From: Gammaproteobacteria bacterium
GTDB taxonomy: Bacteria > Pseudomonadota > Gammaproteobacteria > Eutrophobiales > Eutrophobiaceae
Assembly (NCBI GenBank): GCA_028279365.1
Contig: JANQNX010000017.1
Span: 1-39,050, forward strand
Direction of reading: 5' to 3'
Length of the DNA stretch: 39,050 nucleotides
The translations under genes were made by a program, and so were the position numbers. Below the pieces are notes generated by a model. That model searched no databases. It saw only the letters and a program-made list of their open reading frames with translations, and had not been told where the DNA came from. This document shows positions 25,181 to 31,099 of the stretch, piece by piece (within the stretch, counting starts at the first letter, position 1; every line of letters begins with the position of its first letter).

Positions 25181-25556
25181 CCCACATTCTTAAATGTTTC
25201 CCAATAAGCTCTAAGGATTTATTCGCGCCAGAATGTTCAAACCTATATTGAACTATCTCATCATCTATGATGACAGGCACTTTCTGCATGCATCGGTCTT
25301 TGACTTCGATTAGATCATTAATGACATCAGCAGCGGTTATTTGAACTTGTTCTGTGCGCTGGTCTCTTAATTGAGCTAAATATTCTTGACATTCAGGGTA
25401 ATTCAGGATTTCTGATCCAAGTTTAGCTGCTTCTTTACCCTTACCCCCCGCTAGACGATAGGCTTCCCCCATGTCTGGACTATCCATTTTAAAGTATTCT
25501 TCGACTGTCCTGCGTCTTAGCTCGGTTAGGTCTTGTTTAGGGGTGAGTTTAGACAT
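25116..25556 (-). CDS. terS: Terminase small subunit
   Basis: 146 residues that recognise phage DNA and load TerL. The N-terminal helix-turn-helix-like part has GEAYRLAGGKGKEAAKLGSE and ILNYPECQEYLAQLRDQR. The middle ITAADVINDLIEVKDRCMQK and the NKSLELIGKHLRMW segment match the Terminase_2 family (PBSX XtmA type). It lies immediately upstream of terL with a 65-base overlap, the usual arrangement. Confidence 0.92.
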   Translation of the reverse strand: MSKLTPKQDLTELRRRTVEEYFKMDSPDMGEAYRLAGGKGKEAAKLGSEILNYPECQEYLAQLRDQRTEQVQITAADVINDLIEVKDRCMQKVPVIIDDEIVQYRFEHSGANKSLELIGKHLRMWDDKQNDSGSQGNTVIINQIYV

Positions 25557-25788
25557 GCTTGATCACAAAATGACGTTGCAAATTATGTTGCTCTATATAG
25601 CTTTTATAATCCCATAGATCTGTGCTTTTAGCATTCCCATATGAAAGCATTATGGTGATATGCATTGATTCGTAAGGGGTTATGTCTTGTTTCGGATCTA
25701 AAGTAGCGACAAAACCGTCCTGCATAAAAGAAACTTTATCAATTAATTCATATCTTTTTTCGACAGAAAATTTACTTAAAGCACCCAT
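25549..25788 (-). CDS. Small protein of unknown function
   Basis: 79 residues from ATG 25788, which overlaps the upstream stop as TGATG; a TTG one codon earlier is less likely. The sequence (MGALSKFSVEKRYELIDKVS, ITPYESMHITIMLSYGNAKS) suggests a mixed alpha/beta fold. No family recognised. It overlaps terS by 8 bases and may be a packaging accessory by position. Confidence 0.55.
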   Translation of the reverse strand: MGALSKFSVEKRYELIDKVSFMQDGFVATLDPKQDITPYESMHITIMLSYGNAKSTDLWDYKSYIEQHNLQRHFVIKHV

Positions 25789-26147
25789 CAATTCACCACC
25801 ACAATCGTATATGCATACAATATTTTACATAGTATATGCAAAAATTGGTCGGTGTGAATACCATACCAATTACTGCATTTGCCATAATCAATCATCCAGT
25901 GAAACCAAGCTTCGAAAAGACCAAAGACCCAATAGCCTGTGATGATATATACGACCCCACCATGAATAAGGGAATGGGCGGTAAGCCAGTAAGGCCAGAC
26001 GGTTTGTGCTTTTTGTCCTGGTGGTACGTGGTTAGGGTCAATCGTTTGTTGCCAGTTTTTACCTTTGCCCATCGCTGGATGTTGCAAAGAAAAATCAGCA
26101 AGTGCGTGACCTGCTATCAGTAAAAATAATAATTCTGGGAAACTCAC
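25788..26147 (-). CDS. DUF3307 family membrane protein
   Basis: 119 residues with the DUF3307 pattern: AGHALADFSLQ (13-23), a Lys/Trp linker, AHSLIHGGVVYIITGYW (a membrane helix with two His), EAWFHWMIDYGKC and HTDQFLHILCK. Three to four hydrophobic helices are likely. The repeated His/Asp residues in membrane-embedded positions suggest metal binding. The family is common in phages and prophages, without an agreed function. Overlaps its neighbours by ATGA and TGATG. Confidence 0.8.
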   Translation of the reverse strand: MSFPELLFLLIAGHALADFSLQHPAMGKGKNWQQTIDPNHVPPGQKAQTVWPYWLTAHSLIHGGVVYIITGYWVFGLFEAWFHWMIDYGKCSNWYGIHTDQFLHILCKILYAYTIVVVN

Positions 26148-26326
26148 ACTTTCACCTTTTGCTTATTTAAACAATCTTTGCAGATATAGCGGATGGTTTG
26201 CCTGTTTCTATCATCATAGGTAATGGATAGGCACGCATCAACATGGTAGGCCATATGGCCGCAATCGAGCATGATTCTCGAGTTTGGAATATGGGTATTG
26301 TAGAGGAGGGGTGGACCTAGTTTCAT
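26144..26326 (-). CDS. Small zinc-binding-like protein
   Basis: 60 residues. Cys/His pattern DCGHMAYHVDAC ... YICKDCLNK gives two potential zinc-ligand pairs, as in a small treble-clef or knuckle protein. The ATG at 26326 overlaps the stop of the 27-residue gene (ATGA), and the stop overlaps DUF3307. A nucleic-acid or protein contact role is plausible; no family was recognised. Confidence 0.65.
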   Translation of the reverse strand: MKLGPPLLYNTHIPNSRIMLDCGHMAYHVDACLSITYDDRNRQTIRYICKDCLNKQKVKV

Positions 26327-26406
26327 ATGATGAGATCAAACCAAACGAACCAAAGCAATAAAGCCAATACGATCAAGTCAATGACGGTAGGATATTCTTT
26401 TTCCAT
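26323..26406 (-). CDS. Single-span membrane microprotein, first gene of the late operon
   Basis: 27 residues: a short charged head (MEKEYPTV) and one transmembrane helix rich in Leu and aromatics (IDLIVLALLLWFVWFDLII). A strong AAGGAG lies eight bases before the ATG at 26406, and its stop overlaps the next start as ATGA. The clear ribosome site and coupling argue that it is made. Function unknown. Confidence 0.65.
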   Translation of the reverse strand: MEKEYPTVIDLIVLALLLWFVWFDLII

Positions 26407-26431
26407 TTACTCACTCCTTCTCAGGTCTAGT

Positions 26432-26459
26432 AAAAATGCCCCGCTAACAGGAACGGGGC
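26432..26459 (-). terminator. Intrinsic terminator in the late leader
   Basis: On the minus strand GCCCCG (26459-26454) pairs with CGGGGC (26443-26438) around a 10-base loop and is followed by ATTTTT (26437-26432). It lies between the late promoter at 26500-26508 and the first late gene at 26406, so late transcription must pass it. This is the layout expected for antitermination control. Confidence 0.75.
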
Positions 26460-26499
26460 AATGTTAGACAGGTATAATCATTTGACCTATCTAGAGGAA

Positions 26500-26508
26500 A
26501 TTATAGCA
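26500..26508 (-). promoter_or_regulatory. Extended -10 promoter for the late operon
   Basis: Minus strand reads TGCTATAAT: a perfect -10 hexamer with the TGN extension. No good -35 lies 16-18 bases upstream because that space is taken by the preceding terminator hairpin. Transcription would start near 26493 and enter the late operon after a ~85-base leader that holds the second terminator. Confidence 0.6.
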
Positions 26509-26509
26509 T

Positions 26510-26539
26510 AAAAAAGCCCCAGATAGGGAGACCTGGGGC
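26510..26539 (-). terminator. Strong intrinsic terminator ending incoming minus transcription
   Basis: On the minus strand GCCCCAG (26539-26533) pairs with CTGGGGC (26522-26516), followed by six T (26515-26510). It would stop transcripts coming from the replication operon after they have crossed the HTH gene in antisense. The late promoter begins two bases after the T run. Confidence 0.85.
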
Positions 26540-26609
26540 AAAATAGGCAATTAAAGAATGAAATAACTTCAACGCGGCGCAGTATACAGCATTATGACTA
26601 AAAAGAAAC

Positions 26610-26655
26610 AAGACCTCTATGTTTTTGATTTGATGAGCGATATAGTATAGGTCTT
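26610..26655 (+). promoter_or_regulatory. Promoter with inverted-repeat operator candidate for the HTH gene
   Basis: AAGACCT (26610-26616) and its complement AGGTCTT (26649-26655) flank a possible promoter TTTGAT (26624-26629), 16 bases, TATAGG (26646-26651). The right arm overlaps the -10. The centres are 39 bp apart, close to four helical turns, so a dimer pair could loop or block the site. An RNA hairpin in the leader is the other reading. Confidence 0.35.
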
Positions 26656-26673
26656 ATTTTAAAAGGAGCAGGT

Positions 26674-26925
26674 ATGGCAAAGAAAACATTTACAGCAACC
26701 GGTGAACAATTACGTCAGGTTCGAGAGTATATAGGACTGACTAAAGAGCAAATGGGGGACGAGATTGGGGTCACTGAACGCCAGATTGATCGGTGGGAAA
26801 AATGGTCGCCTGAAATGCAAAAGGAACGTCCTGCCTATTGTCGTAAGTTTCGCCGGGGGGATTTACTTGCCTATATGATGCTACTTGAGAATTTTGAGAA
26901 AGAAAAAGAGGCTAGTCGGATTTAA
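26674..26925 (+). CDS. Helix-turn-helix (XRE/Cro-like) DNA-binding protein
   Basis: 83 residues with a single HTH (about 12-42): RQVREYIGLTKEQMGDEIGV then TERQIDRWEKW, the classic XRE pattern. A basic region RPAYCRKFRRGDLLAYM follows. Ribosome site AAAGGAG is six bases from the ATG. It is the only plus-strand gene between the late and replication operons, and its 3' end overlaps that of the 28-residue gene on the opposite strand by four bases. It is a candidate regulator of the late promoter or its own promoter; no second repressor gene of a lysogeny switch is visible beside it. Confidence 0.85.
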   Translation: MAKKTFTATGEQLRQVREYIGLTKEQMGDEIGVTERQIDRWEKWSPEMQKERPAYCRKFRRGDLLAYMMLLENFEKEKEASRI

Positions 26926-27008
26926 TTTCTAAACAGCAAATACAATACCAACAGAAATAAAACTGCATCTATTACAAGACCAATGAGCAATATTGTTTCA
27001 AGATTCAT
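26922..27008 (-). CDS. Single-span membrane microprotein
   Basis: 28 residues with a helix TILLIGLVIDAVLFLLVLYL and ending LFRN. GGAGG lies five bases before the ATG, which overlaps the upstream stop as ATGA. It is the last gene of the replication operon and converges on the HTH gene. Function unknown. Confidence 0.65.
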   Translation of the reverse strand: MNLETILLIGLVIDAVLFLLVLYLLFRN

Positions 27009-27223
27009 TTTTCCTCCTCATACCATGTATCACCCATGTATACAGTAAAACATTTAGTGCATTGTTTGAAAGGGTGTATACATTGCATATACGGCATATA
27101 CGTTTTTAGCGTTTTGGTATGACACGCAGGGCAAATATTTAAATCAATAACCCGCTGTTCCAATTTTGTAATTGTTCTAAATTTAACGCCTTCAAAAAAG
27201 GCAGAATCAACTAATTTAGTCAT
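27005..27223 (-). CDS. Small zinc-ribbon-like protein
   Basis: 72 residues from ATG 27223, which overlaps the upstream stop; a TTG at 27244 would add seven residues. Cys pairs CPACHTKT and CTKCFTVY, with an extra CIH between them, give a likely zinc ribbon. The rest is basic and aromatic (TYMPYMQC, YMGDTWYEEEK). Nucleic-acid binding in the replication operon is a reasonable guess. Confidence 0.6.
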   Translation of the reverse strand: MTKLVDSAFFEGVKFRTITKLEQRVIDLNICPACHTKTLKTYMPYMQCIHPFKQCTKCFTVYMGDTWYEEEK

Positions 27224-27380
27224 AAAGTGACAAAACCCAACCAATTATTATTACTGCTAGAAAAGTTAAAGGAATAGTTAAGAGCATTAATATCAACTCA
27301 CCCCATGTTGCAGTACCCATATAGCAAAGTCCAGGCGCATCAGGAAGAGCGTTTAGACATTCTTGCAAATCTTTATCCAT
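27216..27380 (-). CDS. Small membrane protein
   Basis: 54 residues from ATG 27380 (GAGGA five bases upstream), rather than the longer frame to 27455 that would lie within the previous gene. Soluble head MDKDLQECLNALPDAPGLCY, then one long transmembrane helix ELILMLLTIPLTFLAVIII and the end GWVLSLYD. Overlaps its neighbours by 8 bases each side. Confidence 0.6.
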   Translation of the reverse strand: MDKDLQECLNALPDAPGLCYMGTATWGELILMLLTIPLTFLAVIIIGWVLSLYD

Positions 27381-27711
27381 TGCTTTCCTCACTTGGAAAA
27401 TCCACCTGAACCCCAGTGTGGGTCGATAACCACCATTCCAGCGCCATATTAACATTTTTAGCTTGGAAAGGCGTCATTTCCTTTGTGGTTTCTTTGCCGG
27501 TTTGGGTTTCTAGAATGGGCTTATATAAAATCTGCTTGATCATCGTGCCGGTCCATGGAATATCCATTTTATAGTCTACTTGTTCCATGAATGGCTTTAA
27601 GGTCAGACCTGCATCATTCAATTCATGAGCAATCATATCGAACCATTTATGCTGGGCTGCCCAGTGTTCTTTGGTGAGTTTGGTGCCATCAGCTAAAACT
27701 TTAACTTTCAT
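27373..27711 (-). CDS. Conserved phage protein of the replication region
   Basis: 112 residues. KLTKEHWAAQHKWFDMIAHE, then MDIPWTGTMIKQILYKPILE and TPFQAKNVNMALEWWLSTHT with GVQVDFPSEE near the end form a pattern I associate with uncharacterised proteins encoded near phage replication and recombination genes. Basic surface and Trp content suggest nucleic-acid or replisome contact. No enzyme motif is visible. Confidence 0.65.
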   Translation of the reverse strand: MKVKVLADGTKLTKEHWAAQHKWFDMIAHELNDAGLTLKPFMEQVDYKMDIPWTGTMIKQILYKPILETQTGKETTKEMTPFQAKNVNMALEWWLSTHTGVQVDFPSEESNG

Positions 27712-27868
27712 CCTTAATTTTTCTTATTTGTGTAGATAATTCATGCCCATAGTCTTGTATTAAACTTAATGCTTTCGCTAGGTCAGCTTTTGTAGCTTTT
27801 TTATTCGAATTTGCAAATAACTCCCTTTTAAAATTGCCAATATCTTTGCATACACTATGTCCAGCCAT
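27701..27868 (-). CDS. Small protein (55 residues)
   Basis: Starts at ATG 27868 directly after the TAA of the resolvase-like gene, with GAGGA ten bases upstream. Its stop overlaps the next start by 11 bases. The product (MAGHSVCKDIGNFKRELFAN, then KKATKADLAKALSLIQDYGH) is helical and basic. No family recognised. Confidence 0.6.
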   Translation of the reverse strand: MAGHSVCKDIGNFKRELFANSNKKATKADLAKALSLIQDYGHELSTQIRKIKDES

Positions 27869-28210
27869 TTAATTTTCCTCCGCTAATTTTTCCTGTAACT
27901 GTTGCGATTGTGCAAGTGTGTCCAGCCATAAATCCAAAGGCACGACCGCTAACGGGTTTTCTCGGTCTCGTTTCACAAATAAAACATGATTTGTGGCAAG
28001 CCACTTGTAAAGCTCTGAAAAGCCCTGTGCGCGGACTTTACATTCACAGACCATACGGCCTAGGTTTGTCGGGAAAACGTGCACATCGCCCGGTAATTCG
28101 GCGATAGCGCCACTTCTGGGTACTCGCTTGGCATCAATTCCAAATTTTTTGTGTTCGCGCACTATCTGATATTCGAACTTAGTGCCTTTTTTGCCTGTTT
28201 TAATTGTCAT
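27869..28210 (-). CDS. Holliday-junction-resolvase-like PD-(D/E)XK nuclease
   Basis: 113 residues from ATG 28210; a longer frame to 28297 lies inside the previous gene and lacks conserved sequence. Catalytic residues of the archaeal-type resolvase/RecB-like fold are in order: Glu13 (KFEYQIV), Asp42 (LPGDVHVF) and Glu56-x-Lys58 (VCECKVR), with AKRVPRSGAIAE before them and the C-terminal VLFVKRDRENPLAVVPLD strand pair. It would resolve branched DNA made during replication or Bet-driven recombination. Placed straight after the P-like gene. Confidence 0.8.
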   Translation of the reverse strand: MTIKTGKKGTKFEYQIVREHKKFGIDAKRVPRSGAIAELPGDVHVFPTNLGRMVCECKVRAQGFSELYKWLATNHVLFVKRDRENPLAVVPLDLWLDTLAQSQQLQEKLAEEN

Positions 28211-28721
28211 ATTTTTCCAATGTTCCACATGGAACGTCTTTTTTAATTTTATTATTACCTTCATATCCCAAGACTTCTGGATTAGATATTTTTTCATGTT
28301 CGAGGTGATTGCTCACAATCTCGTTTACACGCTGCTTGTAAATTATATTGACATGTTTTCTCAATTCTGAAGCAGACATAGTGCGGAGTGTGTAACTGTC
28401 TCCAATCGAATCAAGCACCAAATCTCCAATATCGCCTCCTGCAAATATTGCTATTTCTGAGGGGCTTGGCACATCTAGAGCACGATTCACAAATTCACCA
28501 ATACCTGGAGGCCATTCTGAGCCATCTAAGCGAAATAAATCTATCGCGGCCTGGACTTGTTCTGTTGTTAATCCAGCAATCCCCAAAGACCACTCACGAC
28601 GAAATGCATTTAAATTCATATCACTTTTCTCTAAAAAGTTAACAAAACGTGGTCCGTATATACCCGTGAACGAAATGATTATTGCATCAATTGTAATTTT
28701 AATTTTTGTATCCGTGCTCAC
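28200..28721 (-). CDS. Lambda P-like replication protein (helicase loader)
   Basis: 173 residues with GTG start, overlapping the O-like gene by 23 bases. IYGPRFVNFLEKSDMNLNAF then RREWSLGIAGLTTEQVQAAI and LDGSEWPPGIGEFVNRAL match the P family, including the WPP-x-EF motif (70-78). In lambda this protein captures host DnaB and hands it to the O-ori complex. The second half is variable, as usual for the family. The O-P order and overlap support the call. Confidence 0.8.
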   Translation of the reverse strand: MSTDTKIKITIDAIIISFTGIYGPRFVNFLEKSDMNLNAFRREWSLGIAGLTTEQVQAAIDLFRLDGSEWPPGIGEFVNRALDVPSPSEIAIFAGGDIGDLVLDSIGDSYTLRTMSASELRKHVNIIYKQRVNEIVSNHLEHEKISNPEVLGYEGNNKIKKDVPCGTLEKYDN

Positions 28722-29400
28722 TTGCTAATTTCTCCAATAAAGGTTTTGTAGTTTTATTATCGCTTCCGAATTCTTGTTGTTTCTTTTCCCATGTTCTCAC
28801 TGCTGCTTTCCAATCCTTCATAGGAGTTTGATTTTTGCCAACCACCCATCCTTTCTGAGTGTTTTGATCAACAAAAAATTGTGGGTCAATATTATTACCT
28901 CTCTCACAACAATAATGCTTAACATCTTCCACAGAAGGAGGAATAAATCTTTTTTTTATATTTTTTTTAAGTGGTTTATGGTTATTGGTTAATGGTTTAT
29001 GGTTAGCTTTCGATCCGGTTTTTTCTTGGTTTGCTGTAGAAACCGAGGTGGTTTTATCTTGGTTATCAGTTAAATGCTTGTTTTTCTTAGGTCTTCCCCC
29101 CTTTTTTCCGTTTTCTCGTGCTGTTTCTGCTTTTTTATTGTATAACTCTATTTCCTCATCTGCTCTAAGGTTATGCCATCCATCGTCTTGAAGAACAAAA
29201 AACTCTTTAAGTATCAAACCCACCGTATCCGAGTAGGTTTCTAGCCTTAACCTACGAATAACCGGATGGGTTTCTTTAGGTATAGGCATTTCAGTATCAT
29301 AATAATGATCTAGTAACCGCCTATAGATACCGTCTTCTTCTGGGGTTAAATGGGAGGCATGCAGAGCGTAATCTGCAATGTTCCACTGGTAATAATGCAT
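28699..29400 (-). CDS. Replication initiator with DUF1376 N-terminus (O-like role)
   Basis: 233 residues. N-terminal DUF1376 domain (1-90): YYQWNIADYALHASHLTPEE, DGIYRRLLDHYYDTEMPIP and DDGWHNLRADEE. A basic linker (GKKGGRPKKNKHLTDN, with NHKPL twice) covers 98-150. The C-terminal domain (150-215) resembles primosomal or DnaD-like C-termini (SVEDVKHYCCERGNNIDPQF, MKDWKAAVRTWEKK). By position before the P-like gene it should bind the origin, and candidate iterons lie within its own linker coding sequence, as in lambda O. Confidence 0.75.
   Translation of the reverse strand: MHYYQWNIADYALHASHLTPEEDGIYRRLLDHYYDTEMPIPKETHPVIRRLRLETYSDTVGLILKEFFVLQDDGWHNLRADEEIELYNKKAETARENGKKGGRPKKNKHLTDNQDKTTSVSTANQEKTGSKANHKPLTNNHKPLKKNIKKRFIPPSVEDVKHYCCERGNNIDPQFFVDQNTQKGWVVGKNQTPMKDWKAAVRTWEKKQQEFGSDNKTTKPLLEKLASEHGYKN
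28945..29005. other. Candidate replication origin inside the initiator gene
   Basis: An A/T-only tract (28949-28970, almost all T on the plus strand) is followed by two exact copies of GGTTTATGGTTA at 28973-28984 and 28994-29005, 21 bp apart (two helical turns), with the partial copy TTGGTTAAT between them. Weaker GGTTTT-TTGGTT copies follow near 29017 and 29052. Iterons beside an A/T-rich unwinding element within the initiator gene is the lambda ori plan. Confidence 0.5.
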
Positions 29401-29401
29401 A

Positions 29402-29569
29402 TTAGTCTTGATTCCTATCCAACTTTTCTTGAATGGCAGCTCTGACGAATGACCCCATAGATTCCTTGTTCTGCCATGTCACCATACGCAGATCGTGTTT
29501 CATCTTAGGTGGCACTAAAATAATTAACCGTTCGTCTTCATTTTCTTGTGTTTCGTAATTTACTGGCAT
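29402..29569 (-). CDS. Ribbon-helix-helix (Arc/CopG-like) regulator
   Basis: 55 residues. A strand DERLIILVPPKM followed by two helices KHDLRMVTWQNKES and MGSFVRAAIQEKLDR is the RHH fold that binds DNA as a dimer through its paired strands. It is the first gene of the replication operon, 19 bases before the divergent promoter zone, so auto-repression and control of the early plus operon are likely. The next ATG follows one base after its stop. Confidence 0.75.
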   Translation of the reverse strand: MPVNYETQENEDERLIILVPPKMKHDLRMVTWQNKESMGSFVRAAIQEKLDRNQD

Positions 29570-29587
29570 TTATTAATAAATTAATAG

Positions 29588-29616
29588 TTGATCATGTATG
29601 CGTACTATGGCACAAT
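29588..29616 (+). promoter_or_regulatory. Early promoter, plus strand
   Basis: TTGATC (29588-29593), 17 bases, CACAAT (29611-29616); start expected near 29623, just before the GAGGAC ribosome site of the first early gene. It interlocks with the opposing promoter: its spacer contains the other's -10. Confidence 0.45.
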
Positions 29617-29632
29617 GGTCTTTAAATATCAA
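29604..29632 (-). promoter_or_regulatory. Replication-operon promoter, minus strand
   Basis: Minus strand TTGATA (29632-29627), 17 bases, CATAGT (29609-29604); start expected near 29597. It shares DNA with the plus promoter, so polymerase cannot occupy both. The near-palindrome CATGTATGCGTACTATG (29593-29609) in the shared zone is a candidate operator for the RHH protein. Confidence 0.45.
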
Positions 29633-29644
29633 GAGGACGTAAAA

Positions 29645-30088
29645 ATGAACCTAGAAGAATTCAATTCAATAAGACTGGATTACCAAAAACAAAGAGTATT
29701 AAATGCTTACAGTACATGGTTTTGGATTAAACGTATTTCTATTGCAATAAGTGTAATCATTATCTTAGGCATGGCGGGTTGTCCTCCTTATAACGTATGG
29801 CAACAAGGACTTACTGGGAAAGCAGAATTAACCCGAAGCGAACAAAATAGGCAAGTTAAAGTGGAAGAGGCTAAAGCGCGCCTTGAATCTGCTAAATATG
29901 ATGCTGAGGCTGAAGTTGCACGAGCTAAAGGGGTTGCAGAAGCAAATAAAATTGTTGCTGATGGTCTAGGTGGACCTGAAGGGTACTTACGTTATTTGTT
30001 CATAGAGGGGCTTAAAAACAGACCCGACCAAACAATCTATATACCCACGGAAGCAGGATTACCAATCTTAGAAGCAGGGAAAAGGTAG
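29645..30088 (+). CDS. Membrane protein with SPFH/HflC-tail-like region
   Basis: 147 residues from ATG 29645 (GAGGAC upstream; longer frame to 29588 would span the promoter). One transmembrane helix (about 29-46, ISIAISVIIILGMAG), then a charged helix GKAELTRSEQNRQVKVEEAK with ESAKYDAEAEVARAKGVAEA and NKIVADGLGGPEGYLRYLFI ending IYIPTEAGLPILEAG. The latter part closely resembles the C-terminal end of HflC/prohibitin-type proteins, but no SPFH domain is present. In lambda biology HflKC controls FtsH proteolysis, so mimicry of that complex is a testable idea. Confidence 0.75.
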   Translation: MNLEEFNSIRLDYQKQRVLNAYSTWFWIKRISIAISVIIILGMAGCPPYNVWQQGLTGKAELTRSEQNRQVKVEEAKARLESAKYDAEAEVARAKGVAEANKIVADGLGGPEGYLRYLFIEGLKNRPDQTIYIPTEAGLPILEAGKR

Positions 30089-30092
30089 AACT

Positions 30093-30236
30093 ATGCAATT
30101 CTCACAAATGACCTTCAAGCAACAACAAGAACACACCCGCAAGCTCAGCGAAAAACGCAGTAAAGGTCAATCAGGCAAATGGGCGCGATGGGTAGAACAT
30201 TGTGAAAATAGATTTATAAAACAAAGGAATAAATAA
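30093..30236 (+). CDS. Small basic protein
   Basis: 47 residues, strongly basic and Gln-rich: MQFSQMTFKQQQEHTRKLSE, then KGQSGKWARWVEHCENRF. It follows the SPFH-tail gene by four bases and is one base before the next ATG. DNA or RNA binding is plausible from charge. No family recognised. Confidence 0.55.
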   Translation: MQFSQMTFKQQQEHTRKLSEKRSKGQSGKWARWVEHCENRFIKQRNK

Positions 30237-30237
30237 A

Positions 30238-30414
30238 ATGACAGCATATATATGGGCATCTATTGTATTAAATTTAATTGTTTTTGGTGTCAACTTAGCT
30301 AAACCTACAAGTAAAAAAGATGATGTTGCTGGCGCAGCATCAAGTTTGTTTGCTTTGACTATTAGTCTTAGCTTTGCTGTGTGGGGAATTTATTTAATAG
30401 CAACAAAAGGATAA
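30238..30414 (+). CDS. Two-span membrane microprotein
   Basis: 58 residues: helix AYIWASIVLNLIVFGVNLA, a short basic/acidic turn KPTSKKDD, then helix AASSLFALTISLSFAVWGIY. This hairpin topology resembles small phage inner-membrane proteins. GGAATAAATAAA lies before the ATG. Function unknown. Confidence 0.6.
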   Translation: MTAYIWASIVLNLIVFGVNLAKPTSKKDDVAGAASSLFALTISLSFAVWGIYLIATKG

Positions 30415-30418
30415 TGAA

Positions 30419-30904
30419 ATGAATATTAGAAACTGTATTGAAATGATTGAGTTTGGGTTGAACTGGAAGGATACGCCAAATAAAAAGTTTAGCTTTGAAC
30501 ATGCAAATGTTTGTGGAACACAGTGTTGTTTTGCTGGCTGGTTTGCTATCCATAAAGGCTTTACTAGAGGTTCCGCATTAACAGCTTGTGCTGATTATCT
30601 AGATGTTAACAACAATCTAAAAAATTACTTCTTTATTAACTCAGAAAAATGCGTTCCAGATTATATAGATTGGAGCGGGCCTATTGACTTTGATCGTTAT
30701 TTTGAAAGCGAAGAGGGTATGCATAATCTTGCTAAACACATGCGCTCGTGGCTAGAAAAAGAAACCGGCAAATCATACGCCGAACTCAAGGCTGAATACT
30801 GGATTGAAACAGGCTCATGGAATGACCTTAAAGACATTTGGATTCCCTCTACCGAACAAACCATAGAAGCAGAATATAACGCTATCCCAGAGGTGAAAGA
30901 ATGA
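30419..30904 (+). CDS. Early protein of unknown function
   Basis: 161 residues. A conserved-looking ANVCGTQCCFAGWFAIHKGF near 30-50 places three Cys close together with an AGW turn; the remainder is acidic and aromatic (YIDWSGPIDFDRYFESEEGM). Proteins with the CxxxCxxGW pattern occur in phages and plasmids without a known role. Ends with an ATGA overlap to the next gene. Confidence 0.65.
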   Translation: MNIRNCIEMIEFGLNWKDTPNKKFSFEHANVCGTQCCFAGWFAIHKGFTRGSALTACADYLDVNNNLKNYFFINSEKCVPDYIDWSGPIDFDRYFESEEGMHNLAKHMRSWLEKETGKSYAELKAEYWIETGSWNDLKDIWIPSTEQTIEAEYNAIPEVKE

Positions 30905-30990
30905 ATGATTCAAGCTTCCGAATATTCTGCGAAGGATTTGCCATTGTAATAGGCGCCGCAGGGATTTTATACGTTGCATTTGTCTTATAG
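30901..30990 (+). CDS. Single-span membrane microprotein
   Basis: 29 residues: MNDSSFRIFCEGFAIVIGAA followed by GILYVAFVL, one hydrophobic helix. AGGTGA lies just upstream and its ATG overlaps the previous stop (ATGA). Function unknown. Confidence 0.55.
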   Translation: MNDSSFRIFCEGFAIVIGAAGILYVAFVL

Positions 30991-30997
30991 GTCTGCC

Positions 30998-31099
30998 ATG
31001 ATGAATGAACAAGACCTTTGCGACAGCCATCAAGAAGTGCTAGATGAGGCCGACATTGACGAGATAGAAGCACTATTAACGAATAAGGATAAATCATGA
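30998..31099 (+). CDS. Acidic microprotein upstream of bet
   Basis: 33 residues, very acidic: MMNEQDLCDSHQEVLDEADI then DEIEALLTNKDKS. Its stop overlaps the bet start as ATGA, so it is translationally coupled to it. The DNA-mimic-like charge is notable but the role is unknown. No strong ribosome site is visible. Confidence 0.5.
   Translation: MMNEQDLCDSHQEVLDEADIDEIEALLTNKDKS

Noticed and set aside
26594..26650. 18-residue plus-strand ORF (MTKKKQDLYVFDLMSDIV) upstream of the HTH gene
   Set aside because: No ribosome site before the ATG, and it spans the inverted repeat and promoter candidate; better read as regulatory DNA.
28211..28297. N-terminal extension of the resolvase-like nuclease (29 residues from 28297)
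   Set aside because: Lies within the P-like gene, lacks conserved residues, and the ATG at 28210 fits the usual overlap; short form chosen.
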